Program-made: the position numbers and the translations under genes
Shown: positions 26,348 to 33,947 of the stretch, one piece after another
How the letters are laid out: each line of letters opens with the position of its first letter
Position numbering within the stretch: position 1 is the first letter of the stretch
DNA from: Nocardioides sp.
GTDB taxonomy: Bacteria > Actinomycetota > Actinomycetes > Propionibacteriales > Nocardioidaceae
Reading direction: 5' to 3'
DNA length: 50,456 nt
Assembly (NCBI GenBank): GCA_025965125.1
Contig: JAOPXM010000094.1
Coordinates: 1-50,456 of the forward strand
The notes under the pieces: model-generated
Seen by the model: only the letters and a program-made list of their open reading frames with translations
The model's database searches: none
What the model was told of the DNA's origin: nothing

Positions 26348-27552
26348 CGGAGATTGCCCGTGTGGCCCAGGGAGTAGCGCCCCGGTTGTGGCCAGACGAG
26401 CAGCCCGTGCGGGTTGCCGCCGACCCAGATCTTGGCGACCAGCCTGCCGGTCCGGGTGTTCCACCCGTAGACGTAGCCGTCGTATCGACCGGAGAGCCAC
26501 AGGGTCCTGCCGTCGGCCGAGAGCCCTCCCATGTCCGGACTCCCCCCGCCGGGGACCGACCAGGTCTTCACGACTCGGTGCCGGGCCAGGGAGAACACGC
26601 TGACCTTTCCGGCGCCACGGTCGGAGACGTAGAGGAACCGGCCATCGCGACTCGGGTAGATGCCGTGGGGCATGGCGGGGAGCGGCGTGGACCCGATGAT
26701 CCGGAGCTTGCGCCACCCGATCTGCAGCAGTCGGTTCCGGTCCATGTCGGCGACGTAGAAGGATCGGCCGTCCGGAGCCAGCCGGACGTCCTGCGGCTTG
26801 CTGCCAGGACCCAGGTTGAGGTGTCCGACGATGCGCTGGCCCAGCGTCGAGATCTTGAGCAGGGAACCGCTGAACTCACAGGTCACGAGGAAGTAGCGGC
26901 CGTTCGCGGAGAAGTCGGCATGGTTGGGTCCGTCGCACGTGCGGTCGCTGACCGCCCGCTGCGCACGGAACCGGTGGGGGTCGGCGAAGACGATCCTTTG
27001 GTGCTCCTCGTCCATGACGACCGCGTGCCGGCCGTCGGGCGTGAAGTAGAGGTTGTACGGCCGGTCCACGGGGTAGCGCCTCAAGAGCTGGCCGGAGCGC
27101 GGGTCGAGCACGTCGATCTGGTTGCTGCCGCTGGCCTCGACGTAGAGCCGAGACAGGTCGTACGACGGGGTCACGTGCTGCGAGAGCACTCCCGTGTGCA
27201 GGACTCGCACCACCTTGCGCGTGCGCTGGTCGATGACGGTGGTGATCGGCGCGCCGTACGAGTTCGGCACGTAGAGGTACGCGGCCGCGCGGGCAACACG
27301 CGGTTTCATGTGCGAGGGCCGCGTCGCCGCATACACGTTGTTGCCCCGGCTGGGTGGCATGCCCGGGAGGCGGTGGCGGAAGGGTGCGGCGACGAGTCGG
27401 GGCGCCGGGCTCGCCGGGGTCGCCGAGGACGCCCGGCCCGCGGCCGGTCCGCTGGGCCGCTCCACGGGACTCGACGTGCATGAGGCCCCGAAGGCGCCCA
27501 CGCAGACGGCGATCGCGCACGCACCGACTCGGGCGCGGCCGACACGACTCAT
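26344..27552 (-). CDS. YncE/YVTN-type beta-propeller protein, probable lipoprotein
   Basis: A 402-residue exported protein: N-terminal hydrophobic segment ending GASC near residue 25 (an imperfect lipobox), a Pro/Ala-rich linker and then a seven-bladed propeller with YVTN-like repeats (AYLYVPNSYG, SRLYVEASGSN, RSFYVADMDRN, RFLYVSDRG, RTLWLSGRYDG). Two cysteines in the RTCDGPN and LVTCEFS segments could pair. It is the first gene of a two-gene unit with the Kelch lipoprotein, which overlaps it by 4 nt. The minus-strand upstream region has TATCGT about 40 nt before the ATG and GGGGAG as ribosome binding site. Confidence 0.82.
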   Translation of the reverse strand: MSRVGRARVGACAIAVCVGAFGASCTSSPVERPSGPAAGRASSATPASPAPRLVAAPFRHRLPGMPPSRGNNVYAATRPSHMKPRVARAAAYLYVPNSYGAPITTVIDQRTRKVVRVLHTGVLSQHVTPSYDLSRLYVEASGSNQIDVLDPRSGQLLRRYPVDRPYNLYFTPDGRHAVVMDEEHQRIVFADPHRFRAQRAVSDRTCDGPNHADFSANGRYFLVTCEFSGSLLKISTLGQRIVGHLNLGPGSKPQDVRLAPDGRSFYVADMDRNRLLQIGWRKLRIIGSTPLPAMPHGIYPSRDGRFLYVSDRGAGKVSVFSLARHRVVKTWSVPGGGSPDMGGLSADGRTLWLSGRYDGYVYGWNTRTGRLVAKIWVGGNPHGLLVWPQPGRYSLGHTGNLR

Positions 27553-27632
27553 CCGGACTGCTCCCCTCTGGCTGGGTCCCTCCCGAGACGATAGTGAACC
27601 GAACCTGCAAACAAGCAGGGCAGAATGAGCCG

Positions 27633-28244
27633 GTGCGCTCCCGGGTGATCGTCCTTGCCGGCCCCTCGGGGTCGGGCAAGTCGCGACTCGCGGAACGGGT
27701 CGGCCTGCCCGTGCTGCGGCTCGACGACTTCTACAAGAGCGGTGGCGATCCGACGCTGCCCCGGATCACCCACGGTGCCAATGCCGGCATCCCCGACTGG
27801 GACCACCCCGACTCCTGGCTCCTGGCCGACGCGCTCACCGCGATCGAGGCACTGTGCCGCGACGGCAGGGCCGAGGTGCCGGTCTACGACATCGCCCACG
27901 ACGGACGCAACGGCTCGCACGTCCTCGACCTGGACGGCCACGACCTCTTCGTCGCAGAGGGCATCTTCGCCGAGGATGTCGTGCCGTACTGCCTTGAGCG
28001 TGACCTGCTGGCCGCCGCCTTCTGCCTTCGCCAGCACCCGGCCATCACGTTCTGGCGTCGACTCACGCGAGACCTGCGCGAGCACCGCAAGCCGCCCCTG
28101 GTGCTCGTCAGGCGCGGGCTGGCGCTGATGCGTGACCAGAAGCGGGTCGTCGGGCGCGCGGTCAGCCGCGGCTGCGACCCGGTCACACCCGAGCAGGCGC
28201 TGGCCGCGATCCGGCTGCTTGCTGACGAGGACGCCCGCCGGTGA
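27633..28244 (+). CDS. Uridine-kinase-like P-loop kinase
   Basis: A 203-residue nucleoside/nucleotide kinase-fold protein: Walker A GPSGSGKSRLA at residue 10, then RLDDFYKSGGDPTLP, DWDHPDSW, VPVYDIAHDGR and VAEGIFA, the same order as in uridine kinases. It would phosphorylate uridine/cytidine, which fits the salvage genes nearby, but the C-terminal half is divergent and other substrates are possible. Start is uncertain: GTG at 27633 or GTG at 27645; neither has a good ribosome binding site. The next gene overlaps its stop (GTGA). Confidence 0.78.
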   Translation: MRSRVIVLAGPSGSGKSRLAERVGLPVLRLDDFYKSGGDPTLPRITHGANAGIPDWDHPDSWLLADALTAIEALCRDGRAEVPVYDIAHDGRNGSHVLDLDGHDLFVAEGIFAEDVVPYCLERDLLAAAFCLRQHPAITFWRRLTRDLREHRKPPLVLVRRGLALMRDQKRVVGRAVSRGCDPVTPEQALAAIRLLADEDARR

Positions 28245-28852
28245 GCGGTCAACCTGCCGAGATCTTCGACCAGGCGCTGCGCCAGCCCGACCAGCGTTCG
28301 TGTGGCGCCACCGTCCTGGTGGTGGCCCGGATGCTGCTCGACGACTCCTACGCGGAGTTCATCGCGAGCGGGCGCCACCCACGCAGCGGCTTCGCGCTGC
28401 CCGGCTCGGTCGCGGCCCGGTTCCGCTACGAGGTGCTGGACATGCACCGGCGGGTCACCGGGTTCGTGGACGTGTCGGGTGCCCTGCAGGTGCCGTGGCC
28501 CCGCGCGATCGGCACCCCGCCCTGGGCGGTGGCCCACCAGCTGTCCGGCACGGGGACCGAGGAACGGCCGGCCCGTCATCACAGCACCCACGTCGTCCTC
28601 GACCGGGGTCCGGCGTACGACGCGGTGGTCGCCGCCACCGCCGACCGTCGGCCGGTCCCCGTCTACGTCGGCTCCCGGGGGCTGCCTCGCCACGTGGTCC
28701 TCGCCATCGGTGAGGTCCGCGGCAGCTTGCGTTTCTACGACCCGGCTAGCGGGCTGCTGTCAGATGTCGAGCGTGGCGCCTTCGAGTCGGCCGAGCTGGG
28801 GCTGTCCGGCTGGGACCGGCCCTGGTTCGTCGTGCTCCCGGACTCGACCTAG
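28241..28852 (+). CDS. Predicted papain-like (C39-like) cysteine peptidase-fold protein
   Basis: A 203-residue protein that I do not recognise by name. It has the layout of a C39-like papain fold: a Cys in QRSCGATVLVVARML near residue 20 at the start of a helix, a His in LPRHVVLAIGEV near residue 155 at the start of a strand, and an Asp in LRFYDPASG about 18 residues further, a typical C-H-D triad order and spacing. No signal peptide is seen, so it is cytoplasmic. It is translationally coupled to the uridine-kinase-like gene (GTGA overlap). Activity, substrate and the meaning of the pairing are inference. Confidence 0.7.
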   Translation: MSGQPAEIFDQALRQPDQRSCGATVLVVARMLLDDSYAEFIASGRHPRSGFALPGSVAARFRYEVLDMHRRVTGFVDVSGALQVPWPRAIGTPPWAVAHQLSGTGTEERPARHHSTHVVLDRGPAYDAVVAATADRRPVPVYVGSRGLPRHVVLAIGEVRGSLRFYDPASGLLSDVERGAFESAELGLSGWDRPWFVVLPDST

Positions 28853-28920
28853 GTAGCGAGCACGAGGTCCCTCGAAGTGGGGCTCCGCTCGGTTGGGTCC
28901 AGTCGGTCAAGCCGAAGAAA

Positions 28921-29496
28921 TCAAGCCTCGACGACCTCTCGGATGCATTCGAGCGTCTGCCTCATCCCGTCGCACAGCATGTCGCGCCGCTGTGCGATGT
29001 GCGCTTCGGCGTCGTCCAGTTGCTCTGCTTGGAGCCGAATGCCGCTGAGCCCCTCCGGCAGGTGCTCAAACTGTTGCTCCACGACGCACCCGGCGTCGGT
29101 CGGTGTGATCCGGAACGTCCAGCGCGTCGCGGGCGTGCCGTCGAACCGGTCCCCGACGGTGTAGGCGAAGCAGCGCGGCGGCTCGTATGCGACCACGTCA
29201 CACGGCCGCGTCCACTCGTAGGTTTCGCTCCCGTCCTCCATGCGGTTGCGCCCCTCGAACCGGCCGCCGACGGCATGCGCGGGTGAGCCTTCGACCCACC
29301 ATGCCTCGGCGCATTCAGGACTGAACTCCCCAATCCGCTCGACACTCGTGATGAGATCCCAGATCGCCTCGGGCTGGCACGCCATCGGCATCTGGACGGT
29401 GACACCCATGGCGGGTACGGCGGCGCTGACGCGCGGGTCGGGTGTCGGCCGCGGCCCATTGGCCGACTCGCCCCAGTTGCTCACGTGCAGCGTCAC
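28921..29496 (-). CDS. SRPBCC family protein
   Basis: A 191-residue helix-grip protein: MPMACQPEAIWDLITSVERIGEFSPE is the N-terminal strand-helix of the SRPBCC fold, followed by VGGRFEGRNR, TRPCDVVAYEPPRCFAYTVG and WTFRITPTDAGCVVEQQFE strands and a long C-terminal helix. The GTG at 29496 is preferred because AAAGGAG lies about 5 nt upstream. Ligand unknown. It is more distant from the SRPBCC gene at 19068 than a recent duplicate would be. Confidence 0.8.
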   Translation of the reverse strand: MTLHVSNWGESANGPRPTPDPRVSAAVPAMGVTVQMPMACQPEAIWDLITSVERIGEFSPECAEAWWVEGSPAHAVGGRFEGRNRMEDGSETYEWTRPCDVVAYEPPRCFAYTVGDRFDGTPATRWTFRITPTDAGCVVEQQFEHLPEGLSGIRLQAEQLDDAEAHIAQRRDMLCDGMRQTLECIREVVEA

Positions 29497-29713
29497 GACG
29501 CTCCTTTGGCCGGCCCCGATTCACAGATCAAGCGTGCGCGTGCGCCTGACGGAGAGTCGCAACCGACGCATCCGGACAACGTAGCGAACACTGACGCAAC
29601 GACTACTCGCATCGCGCAGACGCGGAACGTGGTCGTCCCGCGAGGACCAGGCCCTCGGGGCCAAGCAGCCTCCCGGTCCGGCTCTCGGAGACGGACCGGG
29701 GTGCTGCTGTCGC

Positions 29714-31090
29714 TCAGTGGTGGTGGTGGCCGACGGGCTGGAGGTAGTGCGTTGCCGCGTACCGCGCGACGTTCAGGCCGAGCATCTTGGCCTGGCGGTC
29801 GCTGGTGCGGAAGTGCAGGCCGGCCCAGATGCGGGCTTCGACGACCTCGTCGAGCACCTGCGAGAAGCTGTCGAAGTGGCGGGTGCGCGGATCCGCAGGT
29901 TCAGGTGCGAGGAGCGTCGAGACGCTCGTGATCGAGAAGCCGCCCCTGGGGGTGTCGCCGAAGAACATCCGCAGAATGCGGGTGTGGGCGCCGTCGAGGC
30001 ACAGGTGGCCCGACGGGGCTTCGGGATACGGCGCAGCGATCAGCGGCAACCAGCCGGGGTCCGGCTCTGTGGCCGGGTTGCGGTCCTCCGCTGCGCGTTG
30101 GATCGCGTTCCAGGGACGCCAGAAGTCCCAGTGGTACTTGTCGTTCCAGCAGTTGATCGCCGCGTCAGCTCCGCCCAGGTTCTGCAGCGCGAGCAGGCGG
30201 GCGGTTTCGAGCGCGTCCAGGCCCTTGCGCATCGCGAGGTCGCGCCCGACCTGGTTCCAGCTCCTGACCGGCGTGCTCTGCCACCACCGGGCGATGTAGG
30301 TCTGGGTCTCTGTCCGGACGGTGCTGTTCACCGCGCCGAGCTGCTTCACCTCGTTGAATTCCCTTGCCCACCTTTCGCTGGCGAGCCCGGGCGGCCCGGC
30401 CGTGCGGAACTGCGAGGGAGACGACAGGGTGAACGGTTCCACCGCGCCAACCCATGGCGTGGGATCGAGGATGGGCTGCCCGGTAGTCGGGTCCGTCTGC
30501 GGCCACCAGTGGCCCGGAGCGGTGTTGGGCACCCACTGCGAGGGCCCGAACCGGCCGTCGCCCTGGCGGGCCGCGATCATCACCATTGCCGCGGCCTCAC
30601 CGGCGGCGATTCCCTTCGTCTCGCGCCAGCCGTCGGGGATGTCGGCCAGCGCTCCCCCGTACTGCGTGGCGAGCGTGTCGAGGACGGTCGTCCGACTGGT
30701 CTCCGGGATGTTTGGCACGGTGGACACGATGTTGCGGAGCACCCCATAGGCTGCGGCTGCCACCGCGGCGTCTTCCGAGGCCCCGGCCGCGAAGCGCTTC
30801 TTCAGCAGGTAGGGCCGGTAGTGCATGCGCCCGATCGCGTTGACCGCGTCGAAGACCGCTCCCTGGACCATCGCTACGTGGACCTGCGCGGCCGGAGGGG
30901 CGCCCCCGGCCGGCCCGGGTAGGCCAGTGAGCGTGTTCACGGCGATCTCGTTCCACGCCCTGACGGCGTCGCCACTGGCAGCATCCCCGTGGTCATGGCC
31001 GGTGTGGGCTTCGCTGGGTGAAGCAGACACGCTACCGAGTGCGAGCACCACCCCGGTCACCAGAACGGTCAGCTTTCGGGTTGACCTCAT
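29714..31090 (-). CDS. Secreted vanadium-dependent haloperoxidase / PAP2-type acid phosphatase family protein
   Basis: A 458-residue exported protein with a signal peptide to about residue 28. The C-terminal half has the PAP2/vanadium haloperoxidase site: KYHWDFWRP (K-x6-RP), APSGH (PSGH) and ARIWAGLHFRTSD (R-x5-H). These residues bind phosphate or vanadate. The length and the all-helical N-terminal half fit the bacterial vanadium chloroperoxidase-like group, whose members oxidise halides or act as phosphatases. The mature N-terminus is HTGHDHGD and the protein ends in GHHHH, so both ends are His-rich. Downstream of the stop there are about 217 bp without a gene. Confidence 0.85.
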   Translation of the reverse strand: MRSTRKLTVLVTGVVLALGSVSASPSEAHTGHDHGDAASGDAVRAWNEIAVNTLTGLPGPAGGAPPAAQVHVAMVQGAVFDAVNAIGRMHYRPYLLKKRFAAGASEDAAVAAAAYGVLRNIVSTVPNIPETSRTTVLDTLATQYGGALADIPDGWRETKGIAAGEAAAMVMIAARQGDGRFGPSQWVPNTAPGHWWPQTDPTTGQPILDPTPWVGAVEPFTLSSPSQFRTAGPPGLASERWAREFNEVKQLGAVNSTVRTETQTYIARWWQSTPVRSWNQVGRDLAMRKGLDALETARLLALQNLGGADAAINCWNDKYHWDFWRPWNAIQRAAEDRNPATEPDPGWLPLIAAPYPEAPSGHLCLDGAHTRILRMFFGDTPRGGFSITSVSTLLAPEPADPRTRHFDSFSQVLDEVVEARIWAGLHFRTSDRQAKMLGLNVARYAATHYLQPVGHHHH

Positions 31091-31223
31091 CGCTCCTCCT
31101 TGACGGCAGACGAGGACGCGATCTTGAGGCGGTCCTCCGGTGGTTTCGACCTTCCTCAGTCAAGGTGTCGGCAACCGAAAATGGCAACGCCCAAACTTGG
31201 GGAACTCCTCCGCCGCTCTGACA

Positions 31224-31865
31224 TCACCCAGGCTGGGGAGCCTCCTCATCGGCCCATCGGTCCGAGTCCTCGGTCATGGCCTTCGCCTGTCGATCCGCGA
31301 GCACCAGACCCGCGGCCCATCCCGGCGCGCGACCTCCTGGGGGTGGCCCGATCGCGTCCATGTCGTGGCCCGTGCGTGCCAGTACCCAGGCGACCGCAGA
31401 ATTGGAGTTCCACATCTCGCCTGCGCCCACTTCGTCTCTGCCCCAGGTCAGCACCGGTGTCTCTCGGAGCACGTCCATCACGGCTGAGACTCTCGCCGGA
31501 TCTTCGGTGGTGCGCACCGGGCTGTCGACAGCTTCGGCGACGTCCGGGATGCAGCCCCCGGGCCAGCAACGCATCTCGTAGCGAAACGCGCGGAATCGGC
31601 CGAGCCACCTCGACCCAACCGGGCCTTCGGCGAGGACACCGCGACCAGCGTCGGAGACATTCCACACCGGACCCATCTCGACTGCATACGTGATGTCGTC
31701 GAGGCAGAGCATCAGTCCGCAGTGGTACAGGTCAGCTCGAGGACGGTGTTGTCGCCGGGCTGACCACCATTCATACAGGCGGCCGTTCCAGCGCACGAAT
31801 TGACCTCCCGCCCCAAGAGGAAGCCAGAACAGGTCGACCGATGCGTGTACAACTTCATCGCCCAT
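31224..31865 (-). CDS. Conserved hypothetical protein, possible NlpC/LRAT-like fold
   Basis: A 213-residue protein of a family I know only as actinobacterial hypothetical. Recognisable conserved blocks are DLFWLPLGAGG, YHCGLMLCLDDITYAVEMGPVWN, GPVGSRWLGRFRAFRYE and LTWGRDEVGAGEMWNSNSAVAWVLARTG. The order of a His at a strand start, a VE-x-G turn and a later helix starting WNSNSAVAW resembles circularly permuted papain-like (NlpC/LRAT) proteins with the nucleophile Cys replaced, but this is inference. AGGA about 9 nt upstream supports the ATG. It has no signal peptide. Confidence 0.6.
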   Translation of the reverse strand: MGDEVVHASVDLFWLPLGAGGQFVRWNGRLYEWWSARRQHRPRADLYHCGLMLCLDDITYAVEMGPVWNVSDAGRGVLAEGPVGSRWLGRFRAFRYEMRCWPGGCIPDVAEAVDSPVRTTEDPARVSAVMDVLRETPVLTWGRDEVGAGEMWNSNSAVAWVLARTGHDMDAIGPPPGGRAPGWAAGLVLADRQAKAMTEDSDRWADEEAPQPG

Positions 31866-31911
31866 GTCTTCGATCCTCGATGAAACCCTCGACAGCGGTC
31901 AGGGTCGAAGG

Positions 31912-32445
31912 TCACGAGGCGGTGGGGTTCTCGGCGTCCGAAAGCCTGATCTCCACCATCAGCTCGTCGGCGATTGCTTCGAGCAATGACCGCAAGTCAT
32001 CCATGCTGGTCGATGGCGGTGCCTCCAGGACTGCCTGCACCTCGAACAGTTGTCCCCCGGACATCGGCGCCTCGCGGACGTCGGTGCTCAGTTCCTGGAT
32101 GCCCACTCGCTGGCTGGCGAGCGCAGTGGATATCTCAGCCACGATTCCTGGGCGATCTGCTCCGAGCAACTCCAGATTCAGTCGCAGCGATAGGTGCTCG
32201 GCAGGCACGTCGGTCCGCTCCAGTGTCACAAGCAGGCCGACAGCCTTCAGTGCCGTCAGGTCCGAGACAAGCGGGTCTGCCGAGTCGTCGGGGACATCCA
32301 GCAACAGGATCCCGGCAAACTTGCCCCCCAACCTCGCCATCTGGCTGCGTTTCCAACTCGCGCCGTGGGCACTGATCGGTGCCGAGAGATCGGACACGAG
32401 CCCCGGTCGGTCGTCACCGATGCAGGTGAGCGTGAAGGTGGCCAT
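31912..32445 (-). CDS. Double ACT-domain protein (GcvR-like)
   Basis: A 177-residue protein made of two ACT domains: residues 1-80 (TFTLTCIGDDRPGLVSDLSAPISAHGAS) and 90-170 (LNLELLGADRPGIVAEISTALASQRV). Both have the D-R-P-G-(L/I)-V ligand turn. This is the architecture of GcvR, the amino-acid-responsive partner that silences the gcv activator in enterobacteria; in actinobacteria the targets are unknown. TAGCCT lies 6 nt before the ATG, so the transcript is probably leaderless. It is divergent from the toxin-antitoxin remnant. Confidence 0.85.
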   Translation of the reverse strand: MATFTLTCIGDDRPGLVSDLSAPISAHGASWKRSQMARLGGKFAGILLLDVPDDSADPLVSDLTALKAVGLLVTLERTDVPAEHLSLRLNLELLGADRPGIVAEISTALASQRVGIQELSTDVREAPMSGGQLFEVQAVLEAPPSTSMDDLRSLLEAIADELMVEIRLSDAENPTAS

Positions 32446-32451
32446 GGGCGC

Positions 32452-32457
32452 AGGCTA
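32452..32457 (-). promoter_or_regulatory. -10 box of nearly leaderless promoter for the ACT-domain gene
   Basis: TAGCCT on the minus strand, 6 nt before the ATG at 32445. Confidence 0.5.
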
Positions 32458-32460
32458 TGA

Positions 32461-32661
32461 GATTCGCGGCAGCCATGTCGCCTCAGCGACAAAGCTCGTG
32501 CCTCCCGGCGTGGTGACGCAGTGCTGCTCTCCCGTGCCGACTACGACGCGCTTGAGGAGACCGCACACCTGCTGCGCGTGCCAGCGAATGCCAAGCGACT
32601 GATCGGGAGTCTGCAGCAGGCTCTTGCCGGACAGCGCGAAGGGCACGACCTCATCCGGTGA
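32461..32661 (+). pseudogene. 5'-truncated YefM/Phd-family antitoxin
   Basis: From about 32512 the frame reads RGDAVLLSRADYDALEETAH and then LLRVPANAKRLIGSLQQAL, the C-terminal toxin-binding half of YefM antitoxins, ending HDLIR just before the stop at 32659. The DNA-binding N-terminal half is missing: a TGA closes the frame at 32458, no ATG lies in frame and the preceding 18 codons show no family resemblance. An in-frame GTG at 32521 could still give a 46-residue peptide containing the toxin-neutralising part. The stop overlaps the toxin start (GTGA), the normal arrangement of yefM-yoeB operons. Confidence 0.75.
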
Positions 32662-32915
32662 GGCTGGTCTTCACCCCCCACGGCTGGCAGGACTACACGT
32701 ACTGGCTCGCGGCGGACCGAGCCACGCTCGAACGCATCAACCGTTTGATCGACGACTCTGTCCGCGACCCCGTTGCTGGCATCGGGAAGCCCGAACCACT
32801 ACGCCACATGCTTGCCGGCGCCCGGTCCCGGCGAATCCGCCAGGAACACCGCCTCGTCTACCTCGTCGACGGAGACGACCTCGTCATCTTGGAGGCTCGC
32901 TTCCACTACAAGTGA
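32658..32915 (+). CDS. yoeB: YoeB/Txe family mRNA-cleaving toxin
   Basis: A complete 85-residue RelE-superfamily toxin. It aligns end to end with YoeB: LVFTPHGWQDYTYW, RINRLIDDSVRDP, GIGKPEPLRH, RSRRIRQEHRLVY and ARFHYK at the C-terminus. The residues that form the YoeB active site are present: Glu in KPEPL, Arg in EHRLVY and the final His-Tyr. Such toxins cut mRNA on the ribosome. The GTG start overlaps the antitoxin remnant by 4 nt. An intact toxin beside a truncated antitoxin is unusual and suggests either a functional short antitoxin or a toxin silenced by loss of its promoter. Confidence 0.9.
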   Translation: MRLVFTPHGWQDYTYWLAADRATLERINRLIDDSVRDPVAGIGKPEPLRHMLAGARSRRIRQEHRLVYLVDGDDLVILEARFHYK

Positions 32916-32964
32916 CTTCCGGTTAACGAGCGCGGGAGGCGAAGGTACGCCCTGCAGCCGCGAG

Positions 32965-33447
32965 TCATCCCCCGTTGGTGGGCTTTCGGTTGGACACCTG
33001 AAGCCTCTGGTCAGGGTTGAAGACACTGGCGGCCGAACGGCCATTCGGAGCGCAGGCGCGGACAGCGTCGGCAAGCTCCTCGTTGAAGACTCCGGCGACG
33101 TCGGCTGCAGAGAGCGAGCCTCCGCCACCACTCACGGTGGCGCCCACTGCGACGAGAGTTCCGTCATTGAGCACCACCGCATCTGCCTCGTCGTCCCAGG
33201 TTGTCCCGGTCGGCCAGATCACGGGCGCGCTGCCGATGAACAAGCAGTCACCGACCAGCCTGACCGGTCCCCGGATGAGGGCCGCCATACCGGCTTCCCA
33301 GTGCGCGTCCGAGACCAGCACCGGCCCATCGATGCGCGCGTGGACTTCAGGCTCCGCGGCTCCGTCCGACCCTACGAAGCTCACCAGGGCCCAGGCACCG
33401 ACGGCGCCCAGGATCACGGCGACAACGGTCGGGGCTCGCGCCACCAC
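32965..33447 (-). CDS. Hypothetical membrane-anchored or secreted protein
   Basis: A 160-residue protein with an N-terminal hydrophobic segment (APTVVAVILGAVGAWALVSFVG) acting as signal or anchor, then a mostly beta domain (VRLVGDCLFIGSAPVIWPTGTTWDDEADAVVLNDGTLVAVGATVSGGGG). That stretch resembles small beta-barrel proteins found in actinobacteria, but I cannot name a function. Two GTG codons (33447, 33444) follow a perfect AAGGAGG at 5 and 8 nt; the open frame continues upstream only antisense to the next gene. It ends in a Lys/Asn-rich tail. Confidence 0.65.
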   Translation of the reverse strand: MVARAPTVVAVILGAVGAWALVSFVGSDGAAEPEVHARIDGPVLVSDAHWEAGMAALIRGPVRLVGDCLFIGSAPVIWPTGTTWDDEADAVVLNDGTLVAVGATVSGGGGSLSAADVAGVFNEELADAVRACAPNGRSAASVFNPDQRLQVSNRKPTNGG

Positions 33448-33556
33448 AATGCCTCCTTCGATCCATCCCTTGAAGTACGACGCACACAGGCTCCCCCGAC
33501 GTTCCCACGAACGCGGTCCCGCCGCTGACACCCTGGCCCGGTGATCCGGCTGGGCG

Positions 33557-33934
33557 TCAGTCCCCGGGCACGAGGACGGCGACGACCAGCGCGGTGCGCG
33601 CCAGTCCCAGCATCGGTCCGAACGGCAGCGCGAAGCCGATCCAGAAGACAAGCTCGACCGGCAGCAGGGCCAGAGCCAGCCACGGGGCGGTCGTGGCGTC
33701 GCGCCAGAGCAGGACACCTACCGCGACCTCGGCGGCGCACACGGCCACGAAGCCGAGCAGCAGCGCGACGCTGGTCGGGAGCCCCCAGCGCTCGAAGGGG
33801 CCCTCTCCGTACGTCGGGAAGCCGAGGAGCGTCCACACCTCGCTGTGCCGCGCGAAGTAGCCCGCACCGTAGACGCCCGGGAGGCCGAAGCCCAAGCCGA
33901 GCACGAGCGAGCAGACGGCGGCCGCTCTGGTCAC
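33557..33934 (-). CDS. Small four-helix membrane protein
   Basis: A 125-residue protein with four hydrophobic segments (near residues 5-25, 55-75, 83-95 and 100-122), without recognisable motifs. GTG start with GGGGGA upstream. It follows a possible frameshifted small membrane gene and lies opposite the MarR gene at 34195, from which it is divided by an operator-like palindrome; MarR control is therefore plausible. Confidence 0.6.
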   Translation of the reverse strand: MTRAAAVCSLVLGLGFGLPGVYGAGYFARHSEVWTLLGFPTYGEGPFERWGLPTSVALLLGFVAVCAAEVAVGVLLWRDATTAPWLALALLPVELVFWIGFALPFGPMLGLARTALVVAVLVPGD

Positions 33935-33947
33935 GGCGTCCCCCGGT

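Noticed and set aside
29497-29713. Hidden gene or RNA in the 217-bp gap
   Set aside because: No frame with coding bias, no tRNA-like cloverleaf and no strong hairpin was seen.
29714-29731. Artificial His tag or vector sequence at the end of the haloperoxidase gene
   Set aside because: Only four histidines, no linker or cloning sites, and natural sequence continues on both sides.
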